DNA of 64,000 nt from Cerrena zonata (GCA_038087015.1 JASBNA010000007.1:1054001-1118000), one strand, 5' to 3'. Positions 34,835 through 47,759 are shown, numbered from the stretch's first letter. Program-made: numbers and translations. The notes: generated by a model from the letters alone, not told the origin.

Positions 34835-37365
34835 ACGGAGAAGGGAGAGATCACTTTATGACATGAGGACTACGCCGGCCGTACATGTTTGCCCTGTTGC
34901 CTTTTGATCTTATTTTTTCGCCAACCGTTGAACCAACTTTTATAGAGGAGGATCATTCTATACCGTACTGTATTGTACTGTAATCACATACCGCTATCTC
35001 GCTCGCTCACTCACACTCACATTTTTTCCTTCTCCCATTTTTTGGCTTGCTCTTTCAATGTTTGATTCTAGTGTATCCATATATTCTGATTTCGTTACGG
35101 TGCTTCGATGCTTGTCGGCGTGGAGAGATATGGTTCGAGACCGATTCAGTTACTCTCAACGGGATCTCTGCGTACTCTTATCTGCCGCTGGAGCTGAAAA
35201 ATGAAATGCAACGAGCCTCGTTCGTTCCGATAAAGTTGGTGGCTTGAGGATCGACGTCATAGCCATGCAATAACTCGTACCTGGGCGTTGCTTAAAAGCC
35301 TCAAAGTTTACGATCTCTCCGCTGTACTCGAGGCAGGTACGGTTGTCGACATCATTACATCGTCATACCTTGGCTTCCCGGGTGTTTGATCCTATCAGAG
35401 ACGGTGAAAAGAACATGTGTAACGTCATTGGGCGTAATACACCGGCGTACGGAGGCGGGTTATCATTATGTGAGGTAAATTGGATAATTATTCTACGAGA
35501 TAAGAATGTAGCAGGAACTCGAATGGGGTTATGGCAGTAGAAATGGGTAATTGTATGAAGTAAACGCCATTGAACCAGTACTCTCCATTCCAAAAGAGCA
35601 TCACTGTAGAGAACCGAGAATGTCAACTCAGTGCTTGCAGAGTGTAAGTCGCATCTCACAAGCACTGGTCTAGCGGATGGATTAAAAGAGAATTATCTCG
35701 ACCTGAAGTGGTCGAACGATTCCAGTCTCTTTGGGGTTTCCAATGGCTAATAATTGACGTGACAGGCCTCGTAGCTCGTTTATTGCTGGGACGACAAGTA
35801 GAAAAGAGTTCCGAATAGATGAGGCTTTTGATATAAGTTTCATCGCAAGGCAACACAACATTTTACATCGGTCGAACATGCTCAGGCTCTTGGTTCATCC
35901 ATTCAATTCCGTTGTCAATTTCTCTCGATGGAAAAGACAACAGATTGTACTTAACAGGCAGTCTGGGCCAGACTAGGATCAGTAAGAACGTATAATATGA
36001 AATAGAGGTAGGAGACGAGTACGATCACAACTCCTGTTGCGGTGGAGATGATTAGATTTTGAAAAACACCACGTCGGATAAACAGCCAGAGAACGTGCGC
36101 GTCGAATTCGGACGGGAAGGACACACTTCTTGCCACGAAGCTTTCATTTCATGCAGGGACAAGGGCATAGGAATACAGTTGACCATACAGTACATTGAAT
36201 GACGGGGCCCTAGCAAACTCGGATGTTCACACACCAGGAAGGGTGTGCTTTCTGCTGAGAAGATCTGCCAAGGATACGACAAGACAACAACTTGAACTGT
36301 CCGGTCCTGCCTCATCAATAGCAGTGTCTTTAGAGGTGGTAACGCATCATCGCGGGCGAAGACAGAGTTATGAAACGCATAACAGGCGACAGAGACGGCG
36401 AGCGCTCCCCTCACGGAGTTGCGAAACCGGAGACGACTGGATCTTCAAAGCAAGAATTCCGCGCGTGATAGGTCCTCCAAGACTATTGATCAAATGAGCG
36501 AGCTAGAAGGGGAGCCGGTGGGAGGAAGTCGGCGTAGAGAGGGCCGTGTTTAGTATTTAATTTATGTTTTTGTAATTAGTAGGAGACCGGGGATGGTGAT
36601 AGATGGGTATAGAAAGAGATTGAAAGGCGTTGAGAGGAGTTTGCATGGATCAAGGAAATAACTGTTCCTGGGCTCCGCCGTCCGGACCCCACTGTGGCGT
36701 TGTGGTCCCTTGCGAGCCTCGTGGCGAACGGTTGAAGAGCGTAAGAAAGTGTTGGGCGTGTGAGCAATGATCAAACAGAAAGAGATGGCTGGGTGATGCA
36801 GAACATGATGTGAGGACAAACGTCGGGCAGTTGGGAAGCACGGGAACGAAAGGGATGTCGAGCACGAATGGTCGGGGAAATTCAAAAAAAAAAACAGAAT
36901 TGTGCGAGACATAGGGCTGCATAGGGCCGGCTGGTGAACGCTCTGGAGGGGAAAACAAGGAGGAGAGAGAGGTTCTGGATGTTCGAGACTTGTGAGTTAC
37001 GTAATGAGCAAGATTGGGCGTGAGACGGGGAGGAGGAGTGATGGGAATGGGTGATGTCGAGCTTTCTCTCAGCGGTCTCAGTCTCAGTCTCTGCTGCAGT
37101 CTCTCAGTCTGGCCCTGGCTTTGTCTCTGCCCACATCCTCAAGCGCATCCTGAGCTCGTCCTCGTCCCCGTCGTCGCTCTCCTCGCCTACAGCCGTCGCC
37201 CACCGCACGGCTCCGCTAACAGACAGCCGACTCCATTCTGGATAATGCCCATTTGTCCTCCTGCTTTTCAGATCTCTGACGAGCTATCCAGTCTTTCTCC
37301 TTCCGATTCCTCTGCATCTTTTCCTTTCCCGTTTTATACTTTCGCACCAGCTTTGATTCTTCCTC
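34835..37365. other. Intergenic, no supported gene
   Basis: 2.5 kb. Minus-strand frames at 35951-36414 and 36562-36958 and plus-strand frames at 36195-36497 were read and show no domain or consistent splicing. From 37000 the plus strand becomes C/T/G-rich with runs of TCTCAGTCTC, probably the promoter and leader of the next gene. The 5' end of that gene may lie in here. Confidence 0.4.
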
Positions 37366-38777
37366 ATGCCTACTCCCTCAAGACGCTATGCTGCCCCTGT
37401 GCCAGCCCCGACTCCGCCGCCACAAACCCAACCTCTCAAGCGCAAGAGACACGTTGATCGGCCGTCAACATCCAATCAGCTTGTCCAACGATCGTCTTTG
37501 CCGCTCTTTGCTAGGGACAAGATAGCAGATGAAGATGCCGTCAGTGCGTGTCGCTTCTCAGCCCGCCTTTTCAACCATCCGCACGACTTCAACTGATCAC
37601 GCATATTTTCTCTCAAATGTAGATGACGCCGAGACGCAGTGTGAGGTCCAGTCAGACAACAGTGTCTTTTCATGTTTTCCTATAAGCAACACCTCCATCC
37701 CACAGCATGAGCTCGCGAGTTTTGTTTGTATGTACCGTATGCATATCTCACCCGAAACACCCGCATTTACCTCTGGTTATATCCAGGGAATAGCAGGCTA
37801 CCCCAGTTCACCCGTACAAGCTCTCTCAACATCTACCTATTTGAAGCCGCCTCAAACTCTATTGTTGCCCAGTGGTTGAACCACCCAAATCCCACAGATC
37901 GTGCCGGTGTCTTACGATACCAGGTCAACGATACATGGTGGGGTGATCGAGGTGCGGGCTGGGATGGCGATAATCGCAACTTCCTGTTCTACTGGGTGGC
38001 AACTGCACCAGAAGCGGATCCGAAGGTTCAGGGAATTCCACAACCGATTTTCACCGCCGTCCGTAAGTGCATAATCATATATCTCTTGTTTTGTTCATTC
38101 GGTCTCACATAAAATAATAACACAATACAGAAACGACTTTCGCAGACTTCGCAGTCGCGTCCATGTCCTCAGCAGCTGCAGCCTCCTCCTCCTCTGCCGC
38201 TCAAGCGTCCCTCTCCTCCGCTGCTGCTGCAGCATCCCGTTCATCTGCATCAGCCGCTGGCCACACATCTTCAGCCAGTGGTGGTCCTAATCCGACAGGT
38301 AACGTTCAAAGTGGAAGTGGAGGCTCTCAGTTCCCTCACTGGGCCATTGCCGTGATCGTTGTACTGGGTGTGCTCGCTCTCCTGGCTTCCGTCATTCTGA
38401 CATTCTTCATTCTCCGACGCATTCGCAACAACCGTATAGCCTCAAATCGAAACTCGATGGGCTCGGCTTCACCGATGATGGCCAATGTTCAGACGGAACA
38501 TACGCCTCAGTCTCCATTACTAGGTAGTGCGGTCGCTGGAGGCGCGCTAAGTTCACACCGGGCAACTTCGCCCGACATGCATGACGGAGCGTCCACAATG
38601 TCTCGAGGGAGTGAAGCGGCACCATTCTCGGGTGCAGATGCGGCGGTCATGGCAGACGCATTTAGAACAGCCCTCAGAAAACCCAACTTCGCAGATCAGC
38701 CTGTCGAGGAAGGTGAGAGTCCTGACGAACCCTGGTCAAGATCACCCCTCTGGGCGTCAGACAGCCGAACTAGTTGA
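37366..38777 (+). CDS. Single-pass membrane protein with Ser/Ala-rich stalk
   Basis: Predicted type I plasma-membrane protein. An extracellular part contains SLNIYLFEAASNSIVAQWL and RNFLFYWVATAPEADPK, resembling the beta-sandwich ectodomain found in many basidiomycete Ser/Thr-rich GPI or cell-wall sensor proteins (Kre9/KNH-like). A stalk almost entirely of Ser and Ala follows (ASMSSAAAASSSSAAQ...), then a Gly/Ser linker, the membrane helix HWAIAVIVVLGVLALLASVI and a basic stop-transfer RRIRNN. The cytoplasmic tail is disordered. Introns near 38064-38131 and between 37550 and 37800 are required. No signal peptide is visible from the Met at 37366, so the true 5' end may lie further upstream or be spliced differently. 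Wall-stress sensing is only an analogy. Confidence 0.6.
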
Positions 38778-41679
38778 ATAGAGAACTGGCGGAAGAAGGA
38801 AGAGATATTAGGAGCGTAAGCTCGTCGAGAGGAGTCAAGGTGGAAACGCTGAGCGACACGGATGCTGATACAATACAGGACCATTAGAGAGATCCTTTGA
38901 CTGTGTTGCGTGTTGTTCATGTTTTTTCTCTTGGGTATCTTTATTTTATTCTGCTGTTCTCACTACCTTTAGCTTCTCTTGTGTGCTATTTTACCCATCA
39001 ATTCTCCCACCTTTCTCAACCCACGCTCACCCAACTTATCATGCGTCCTCCCAAGGAGAGAGGCGAAGTGGTCGATCTTCTTAGCCTTCTAACCTTTCTA
39101 TTACTCCCCTCTTCTTACTCCTTTTCTAGTCATTCCGTACACACTCACCTCCATCCTCGTACCCCCATTTACCCTTTTTAGGACGTATGCATGAGCTTCT
39201 CTTCGGTTCCTATAGTTCAGTTCTTTTTTTATCTCCCGGTCGTCCTTGTTGTCGTTCAGATTGTTTTCTTCCTCTCATCTTGCACTTCTCCCTGCGGACT
39301 CTTCTACAACACCTGGCAATTCGTATCAAATTTAGTTTCCATTTCACGTAAACGGGCTCCCCCCTTCCTCTTCAATCCCTCTTGTCTTGTTGCTCATTCC
39401 ACACCTACAATCCGCGGACTTTTTGGTATCATTTTCCCTAGCCAACTCAGTCACGCCCAACTACCACCCGTTCACTTTTTTCCGGCAATATGTTGAATGT
39501 CTAGCCATGTCGTGTCTGTTGCGTCGACATCCATCATGTCATGCGATAATAACCCTATCCATATAGCCACGCCAAATGACATTCAACACCGCTCGCCGTC
39601 CGCTCATTGAAAATCAAACCCACAACCAGGTCCATCTGCTCCCGAACCTCCACCGCCGGTTTACAAGTATGGCAAAAATTCCCGCACAGCTGCACGGATT
39701 GAATCACCTAGAAACCCCATAAACTCAATCAGTCCCACTCCTACCTGTCAAGTGAGCCTTCTCGTGGGCTCGGTATTACCACGCTGGGATAATTGACTGG
39801 TAATACCTGGTGGGTAATGCCGGCGATTTCATCCCTGATCTCGATGTTGCGAGTAGTCGGTTCTGTTCGGTATACCGCCCAGGATTGCGACCGACGTCAT
39901 CGCTTCATTCTAGCCGATATGCTCGGGCGCAAGGTTCCCCTGTGTATGAATTCACGAAGTTTAGGATTGATCGTCAGCTGCGGATTGGGGGCTCGTGTTT
40001 GCAACATCTGGATACTCTCGAGCCACGAGCCACGCTAAACCTCATCTGATCCTGCGCACTCATCGTCTCCCGATATTCCTTTTCCTTTTCGTCCTTGGTC
40101 CTGGCCGTCCTAACACAACGAGCTCCAACTTGTTCTCATCGCTGTCGTCTCCTCTCCACACAACTCATGTCAGGTGCATGGTTGCGAAAAAAGGAGAGAG
40201 GAGAATGTTACAGTTGAGGACTATCCACATTCCTTTCTCAACCTATCTCCGAGCTGAGTATAGGCTGTGTTCTGGGCGCCGAGGTCTTGTCTATTTCTTC
40301 GTTACTTCTTCTTGACTTTCTCTTCTACTTTTTCTTTTTGAAAGTTGTGTAATAGGCGTAATCCTGTACATTTCCCCGTCTCTTTCTCTTGCCCACCCCT
40401 CTCGCACTCCATTCACTTTCAACAAACATAGGCACAACAACTGATTTATTCACTAGTATTCCTATATCCAAACCACACCCACCCACTCTCCTACTACCCT
40501 CTCGCTCGCTTAACCTCGCTTTCAATATACAGTTTATTACAACCAGTTACTCAACATACCATGTCCCGTAATGAACTCTTCCTCCCCTCCCCCCGTCTTT
40601 CGTTTTTCCGTAGTCGTGGTATCCGTACCTATAAATCACTCGTAGCCAAATATACCATTTGTATTCTTCTCTTCTCCTTTGTTTTACGGCCTACTTCTAG
40701 TCCGGTCGTTGTCGAGTTGTGAACCTCAGGTCTGGGTTGAGACCTTGTCTGTGTAGAGACATGCGGTGTGTTTGGTAACACCTTGGTGAAGCATTGTTGT
40801 ACGTATCATGTATTTTTGTCATGACCGAGTTGTTGATTGTTGATGGTGTTCTACTTATACAGTCGTCGTTTGGGGCACCGACCCTGAGCAATCTGCACGA
40901 CGGCAGTTGTGATGTATGGACTGGTCTAATTCAGTCCCAAGGGAATGTCAGTCGGTTTATGGAAATGGTCGCCGTCTTAATTTTAGATACAACTTGAAGT
41001 ATCGAATGATGATGACCAACGCGATGAGCATAAACATGTAGCCCTACGGGCGACGGGTTACCATGGCTGGTGAAATTGTAATGGCATGCCGCGCTCATGG
41101 TTGATGCCTGTGACGGCACGATGACATCGAGACGGTCAGACAACTGAACGATATAGGATGACTATTTCTATTCTTGGGCTTCACATAAACCGGGGCGTTT
41201 TCGTGCGATGTAGGGGTCCGTGAAGATGCAATTACACACTGAGGGCCCGGATTCAACACTCGGTTATGCGATCATTCCAATTTGGGAATGTCGCGGTATG
41301 CCTGGCTGGCGTTCAATATAGGTTTGGCATGGGATGTGTCAGTAAAATGTATATTATGATGATGTACTACTTCAAATATGCAGCAGAAGCAAGTTTACGA
41401 AAATGCATATCTACGATGAATGTTAACCTTGTATCTGCCAATGCTCTAAGTCCATTTGTATATTCAAGCCGTATGCACGTGAAATGATTGCACCGAAACA
41501 ATCGCCGTCACAGTGTGATGCTGAACTTTCTGGTTCCGCCACCATGAACGTACCCTTCAGGTCTTGAACATCCGATACTCGAGCTGCTTATACTAATATA
41601 TCATTGTTCCCTTCTATACTCAGCTTATACTCAGCTTGATTACTGGTAGCTATCCCGAAGACTCAAATAACGTGCTGAA
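38778..41679. other. Long intergenic, pyrimidine-rich on the plus strand
   Basis: 2.9 kb without a supported gene. From about 38900 to 39500 and 40050 to 40700 the plus strand is strongly T/C-rich. Open frames there (for example 38897-39181, 39191-39496) are Leu/Ser/Phe/Pro strings produced by composition. It may be a long 3' UTR, an untranslated RNA, or the distal promoter of the gene at 41680. Confidence 0.4.
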
Positions 41680-44335
41680 ATGCAGCCGACTACGGACAGA
41701 GGATACTACAACCTCTTAGGTCACCTATCCCGGCCATCCACAACACTTCCTCTCGAAACACTTCAGGCTTCAATAGCTCATTACTTGGCCCATGTACAAC
41801 CGACCCCGACGCCATTCGTGGCACTCGTGATCAGCAGCCCCCTCTTCCAGCAGTCGCTTTCTACGTCTACATCGACCTCCACTTCTTCTGGGACATCATA
41901 CACAACCCTTCAAGCACTCAGTACCGCTTTTCGTCATGCTATACATCTCAAGTTAAATCATCTCACTTCAAAGCCTAGCACTATCTTCTCTCGATCTTTC
42001 CAATCCCGAGTCGATGAGTGGGTACATGCTGTACTCAATGGACTACAGGGTGGATTGCCAGTCTTTCGCTTGGCTTGTGCTTCTGGGATACTTCTCGGGC
42101 TGGAGGATTGGGAAGTTGATCTCAAGTTGAAGGAAAAGGAGGCAAAGGTGAGGAGGAAAGTGGAAGAAGAGGTCGTGGTGAGCTTGGCAGAGGTATTGGA
42201 ATTATACCCGTATTTGAGTTCAGCAAGTCATTGGCGGAGTGAATTTGGAGAGAAGAATGTAGAAGGTACGTTCGTGAAGGCCTCTGGTCTGAGTCTCTAT
42301 TTAAATATATTTTATTGCCGATTTAGATACTCTGCTCACAACGACATTGCTTGTGGCTTCTACGTGCCTCCCACTTGTCGCACCACATAGACTGAAAGCC
42401 CTTCAACTCCGGGTATGTAGCCCATGCTCCATTAATACAAATACCTTCATTTCTAATCCTTTGCCGATCAACGGTGTCCTCAGGCATTATGCGGCGCCCT
42501 CACTGCGACGATCGCATCAGCCTTTCGATCGGGGACTTTTCCTTTTCTATCCTCTCTAGGATCTTTGATATCCCAAAGTCCGGATGATAGAGTTTCGATC
42601 GAGGTGAGTATCCTGTTGTACGGATACGGCCACGCAAAACAGCATTTTAAACGTTTTGAAGGCGACCTCCGCATTCGCCAAGACACTTACTCAAATGACC
42701 GGTTCACAAATTATGACCTCTATGGCGGCACTCTCGAGAACGTGCGCGTTAACGCTGGGCATCTTGGCTGAGTCTCGACCCCGCGAAGGTTGGCAAGTTA
42801 TGATGGAGGCGACGGAAGCTTTTTTGGCTATTGCCAAAGTCATCGAAGCCGATTGGATCCAAACTCCTCTGGCTAGAATTACCGACGAGGATGAGATCGG
42901 TACGTTACTCGATTATTCTATAATAAATATATTCCGAATGTGAGCTACTATAGCTGCAGAGTCTCGCGAGCTCACCGCAAAAATATGGAGCGTTCTCAAG
43001 ACTCTGCTCTTTACGAATATTATGATTGTTCAAGCGATACTTACCACACTAGCATATAAGCCTTCTCCGCTCGTGTCCCACACGCCATACGAGATCGCTT
43101 TGTCGGCCCTTCAAATATTCGCTCACCTTTCGTTCGTGCTTCCACAATTTGGTGGGGTAACATCCACGGGGGAGGGCGGGTTCCCAGAGCTGAAGAAGGT
43201 ATTTTACATGGCCTTGGATATTTTGTCCACAAACAAGGAGGAGAGTGAACGGTTTGTGAGGGGGTTGAGCGAGTCTGAAATCCGCGGTACGATACTACCC
43301 CAAATTCTCTGTTACTGTTTGAAAGGGAAGAAACTGACTGATTTGGAACTAGGCAAGACGGCGGACCTTCCGAGCCAAGTCTATCACGCAAAGAAAGCGT
43401 ATGCATTAGCATGTGTTGAACAACTGGTGCCTGTGCTGAGCAATGACTGCATTCGCGACCAAGTCTATCCGATGTGCAGCTCGTAAGTTCACATTCTACG
43501 TCGAATCCGGTTCCTGACGACCGATGTTTGTAGACATTTTTTCGACCCTTCCCATCGAGAAACGTATGAGTCTGCACATTCAGTGATGCTCTCCATATTT
43601 GCATCACATGCACGCAAGACTGGTGAAAATATTATTGGACTTGGCAAAGAGTCATTCGCAGAACAAATCTCCCCGTTCTATGCCCGGTGTTTGGCTGAGG
43701 TGCGTCCAAGTTATTATTCTGCCTCATGTCTTCAGCGCAAGGGTCAAGACCTCACCCCGGCCTTTTCGGATTTTCTTCATCAGAACTCTGGAGACAACCA
43801 GTTGAGCCCAATACAACTCAGCCTCGCATATGCTGCACTCGTTCGTTGTGCAGGAACATTCGGCCGCAATACCGAAAATACCACTCATTCCGACCTTCAG
43901 AGTCGATCAGGGGACGCGTTTGCTTGGTACTGTCTCCAAACCTTGATTGATCTTATCCGATCGATCTCTTCAGAACGGCCTTCTTCTGATTATCTCCACC
44001 GCTTACATCTTGCACTCGTCGCGACTTTACCCTCTGTTTCACTTATTCTTCTGCCTCGTTTGTTAGAGGCGATCCACATCCTTGCCGTGAAAAATGCTGA
44101 GCCTGAAAAAAAGGGCGAGCTTGTGGATACCATGTTCAAAGAAATTTTGGAGAACATTGGCGACCAGGAGAAAGAGTATGCCATGAGGTGGTGGTATGAC
44201 CATAGAAATGCCTTGGGTGATGAGTATAATTTGTCCCCAGCTCGTGATTTTGTAAACAACGTCGTTGTACGTTCCTCTAATATTCAGGAACAAACCGGTA
44301 GGCCTGTTGCGCCTGACCCCGTATCTCGCCTGTAG
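41680..44335 (+). CDS. HEAT-like alpha-helical protein with PTS1 end, probable peroxin Pex8
   Basis: Protein of roughly 700-770 residues, all alpha-helical in appearance. It starts MQPTTDRGYYNLLGHLSRPS, has a charged helix KLKEKEAKVRRKVEEEVVV, and repeated hydrophobic helices such as EIALSALQIFAHLSFVLP and CLQTLIDLIRSISSE. Near the end a conserved-looking block reads EKEYAMRWWYDHRNALGDEY. The last three residues before the TAG are SRL, a PTS1 peroxisomal targeting signal. Fungal Pex8 peroxins are intraperoxisomal helical proteins of this size that carry a PTS1 and link docking and RING complexes of matrix import. The combination makes Pex8 my best call, but the similarity is not strong enough to be certain. 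An unrelated HEAT-repeat protein is the alternative. Introns near 42266, 42412, 42606, 42900 and 43484. Confidence 0.6.
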
Positions 44336-45507
44336 CAGATGGTACCAGACTAATAGACAATGAAGATCGCTTGTTTGAATAAACTTGCTCATGAACATCA
44401 TCCCCATGGCAAGGCGCTAGATGAATCTCCATCTAGACGCTGTTGTGCGTCTCCACAAACAGTTTAAGCATGAGGCTTCTGGATCCACACCGCTGAGCGA
44501 ATGTAAGCAATCTAATCTATACGTTCAACGGCTGACGTGATGGCTTACTCAGTAACTTTCTACCAGAGATTGTCTCCGCAATTGTCCCCCAAGGCATGTC
44601 AACTTGCGTTTGAATTTCGATGACAGACGCCTAGCACGACAGAACATCTGAGTACTGTACCAGTGCTACATCGGATCTCGCCCCGTCTAGTTGCCAGTCG
44701 ACGTTATCTGATAATTTGAAACAGCTTGGATCTGTATTGCGGTTGAGGCATTTTTGCAAACTGGAACAGGCTGGAGTGCCAAGGATAAACAGCACGTCAT
44801 TGCATTTTAACGCTCCCCTTTCCTGTTTTGGTAAGTCTTCTGGTGAGTAATAGGTACCATGGTCATGTTTTGTGCTGACTATCTTTATTTCTGTGGCTTC
44901 TGTGGCGTTGCGGTTGTTCGCTCATAATAGTGTTGGTATGAATACACTGCCTCGAATCCCTGCGGACAAGATAAATCCCCTATTCAAAACATTGGATAAC
45001 CTCGCAAAAGCTTCGCAATCTTTACGGGCTTGTTATTGGATTTCTTTGATCAATAGTTATTGCGCTGAGAAATCGGTCCCCGATGCAGTAACACACTGCC
45101 CTCTCGATTCTTCAAGAACAATTCCAGTGGAACACCGTCTAGTCCAGCGTTTTTCGGAATCATATGTGTAGCCCAGACGCTCACTATCTGGTGTACAGCA
45201 GTCGATCATGCGTGTCGTCATTGAAGCGCGCATGCAGCTTCTTAGCGTGTTTTGGCCCGTTCGAGGTGAGCAGGTGGATTGTAACCGTCATCCGTATGGT
45301 ATATGCTGATCAGTAGGCCAGAATCGCTTCGGGAGCATGAGGGAATGCAAGATCTCACTCGTGCAATTCCTTGTGCGGTTCACCGGATAAGAAGAATGCG
45401 CCACAATATTTAAAGGCTGCTCAAGTCTCGAGTTCAAGTCAGAGACAACTCGTTCATCCGTTGCTCTTGAACCTTTCGAACCTTTCGAGCCTCACAACCT
45501 CTTCGTC
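44336..45507. other. Intergenic, promoter region of the FTP-like gene
   Basis: 1.2 kb. No supported gene; frames at 44872-45171 and 45371-45604 have no domain, and the latter overlaps the next gene's first exon out of frame. The last 120 bp hold the promoter and leader of the secreted protein. Confidence 0.4.
45407..45414 (+). promoter_or_regulatory. TATA-like box TATTTAAA
   Basis: A TATTTAAA element lies 94 bp upstream of the start codon at 45508, a typical distance for a strongly expressed fungal secreted protein with a short leader. Support is positional only. Confidence 0.45.
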
Positions 45508-46288
45508 ATGTTCCGTAACGTTCTCGCCGCTTGCGCCCTCCTCGTCTCCATTGTCGGCGCCGTCCCAGTGGTCATGCAGGACAGGGTTAGTACTTCCCTT
45601 GTGAATCTATACTCGCGACGCATCTGACAGTTCTTATTTCACAGAGTTTCGACTACAAGTCCGCTGCATTGTCCTACGTCGGGAAGCAATGGGGTGTCAC
45701 CCCGAGTAACTCACTCCAATTTGATTCCTCCGTCGGAGGATCAAGCAAAACTTACGCATTCTTGCGTCAACAGCAGGTATGCAAAGTTTTCTACTCTCTT
45801 TCCACAATGGCTCATTGTTGATTTTTGCCTTCCATAGAACGGTGTTCCCATTGACAACACCTACGCCACCGTTGTCTTTGACCAAAGCAACACGGTTGCC
45901 AGCTTCGACGGGAAGAAGGTTGATTTCAGTAAGTTCCTGATTTGTTCTCAGATCCCGATAAACGCAATGTTTGCTGACTTAAAATTTTTCAGATTACGTT
46001 GCGGCCAACCTCCCCAACATTTCCCCTAAGGTTGCCTTCGCCGCTGGTGAGGCTGCCCTAGAGGGAACCGAGTACGATGGTACTTGGAATGGCGAATTTT
46101 CATACATTGGTGTTCCCGGATCATCCCTTTCCCCTGCTCGCAACGGTACCGCCCTCGTCTTCTCTTATTACGCCAAGTTCAAGGATACCACGAGCGGTGT
46201 GACATACGGTGCCTACATTGATGCCTCCAACTCTCAAGTCAGGCTCGTCAAGAACCTTCAAACCGGTGTTTACGTCGTTTCCCCCTAA
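45508..46288 (+). CDS. Small secreted fungalysin-propeptide-like (FTP) protein
   Basis: The start MFRNVLAACALLVSIVGAVP is a clear signal peptide. The mature protein of about 155 residues contains ALSYVGKQWGVTPSN and NGVPIDNTYATVVFDQSN followed by VASFDGKKVDF. This is the fungalysin/thermolysin propeptide (FTP) pattern, with the usual QxxNGVPI turn, then KVAFAAGEAALEGTEYDG as in the PepSY-like second half. No HExxH zinc site or catalytic domain follows: the gene ends at a TAA shortly after VRLVKNLQTGVYVVSP. Three introns are clear (after DR, after QQQ, after KVDF). Fungalysin prodomains inhibit and chaperone their own protease; a free-standing copy might act on a protease in trans. That role is inferred. 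Expression is likely secreted and strong, given the TATA-like box. Confidence 0.82.
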
Positions 46289-47203
46289 TTTTTCTATCTC
46301 CATAATTTCTCTGTTGTAAAACATCAAACACGACTCATACGAATGTAATGATTTAATGGCGGCCGCCATCTCCAAAGCATGCTCCGCGATAGTCAGGGTC
46401 AGCAGAGCCATATGCAACATCTAGCCAGAGCTTTCAAAGCACAATTGCGACTCAATGTGACTGTAAGCTGAGAGCGGTTCCATTTATAAGCCTGATCGAT
46501 CGACAACATGGAGGGGAGGAGGTCGAAGACCATCTATTATTTAACCGACCCATGAACCGAAACCGAGGTATGCGATCAGCCACGAATAGCACTGATGAGA
46601 TTGGCTCTTCGTTGTATGGTCTGACTGACCCTTGTGGTTATAGAGAACCAAGGCCCGGAGTCACAGTATGGACCTCTTACTATCATATAAAGTGTTGATT
46701 ATAACGCGACATATTACAGAGCCATTTATCTTGACGTTCGCTCGTAATCAGTTTTATGCTGGTATCCTATCTAACAAGTCTATCTTTTCAGGGGAACGTT
46801 CAGCGCCGAGTCAGCTTGGGTTATTTATGGTACTTATTTTGCATGTGTTCTACGAAGTGAGCAGATGGGCTGACTCGCCCGGAGTTATTTCTATGATTTT
46901 GTGGAGGTCTCCTACTATAAGAATGTTCCGTCTTCATATCGTGAAATAAAACATCGGGTACAAGAGAGCTCAGAGCACATGAGAGTTCGAACTGCCTCAT
47001 AGCACCTTAACAGACCTCAGCCTACCTTAGCTCTCGAGAAGGGTGACTGCGCAGTTGGACGATCTAGTCGCGGCGATCTGGTTTGAGTACAGCTATGTCA
47101 TCCGTGAGGGAATTAATAATACAGATCTATCCGCCGCAGCAGATACAGAAGTCATATACAATCTTCAACTCTCAGTGTTCCAGCTTCAGGTTCAGGTTCG
47201 AAT
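46289..47203. other. Intergenic, no supported gene
   Basis: 0.9 kb between convergent genes. The frame at 46668-46949 has no domain. It should contain both 3' UTRs. Confidence 0.4.
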
Positions 47204-47759
47204 CTAATCCTCGATCGTGACTTTATTCTATACATATGGTAAATGAGCTATCGTCGTCTTACAAAGTTAAGATACATGTGGTTTGAAGCACGTACCTTGT
47301 AAAAAGCAACATGATCTTTAATGTTGCTAGCAGCGTCCTTCGGGCTCGGGTAGTACCTTATGGATGTACGTTTGCGATTGTCGTGAGAACAACACAGCGA
47401 TCTGCAAACAAAGTACCTCACCATGCAATATCATTTACAGTCTTCCCGCCTACATCAGCATTGTAATAAGCAGCGGTTCTAAGTTAAGCACCAAATGGTC
47501 TAGAGTCAGTATATCGTTACTATAACACCATGTGGGGATGCGGCGCCCACCCTTTCCACGGGCAGAAGGTGCTATTTCGACGATAAGATTATATCAGCGG
47601 ATTGCTTGAAAGATTCAAGATCCGAGAGAATTACCTTGTGGAAGATGATGAGAAGAGGGTGTTGTTCACACTCGAGGGAGGAAAGTAATGATTGTTCTCG
47701 ACCACGATGGTTTGATCGGACTCCGCAAGGACGGTTCCATTGAGTACAACTTTCACCAT
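47204..47759 (-). CDS. DUF427 domain protein
   Basis: Small cytosolic protein of about 95-100 residues, a complete DUF427 domain. MVKVVLNGTVLAESDQTIVV opens the domain, then NNHYFPPSSVNNTLFSSSST. A short exon gives STFCPWKG, the family's CPWKGxAxYY signature, continued by TAAYYNADVGGKTVNDIAW, YYPSPKDAASNIKDHVAFYK and a last exon NKVTIED before the TAG. Every junction keeps frame, which makes the model firm. DUF427 has a beta-barrel-like fold found in bacteria and fungi; no reaction is established. An in-frame Met at 47822 would add 21 residues; I prefer 47759 because the family normally starts just before this strand. Confidence 0.85.

Noticed and set aside
35951..36414. Possible small hydrophobic peptide or pheromone precursor (minus)
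   Set aside because: It has no C-terminal CaaX motif and no pheromone receptor or mating-type gene is near.
34835..37365. Possible extra gene between the carrier and the stalk protein
   Set aside because: All frames are short, with no consistent splicing or domain.
47190..47215. GGTTCGAATCT, a B-box-like string suggesting another tRNA
   Set aside because: No acceptor stem, anticodon arm or A box at the right distance. It overlaps the DUF427 stop codon.
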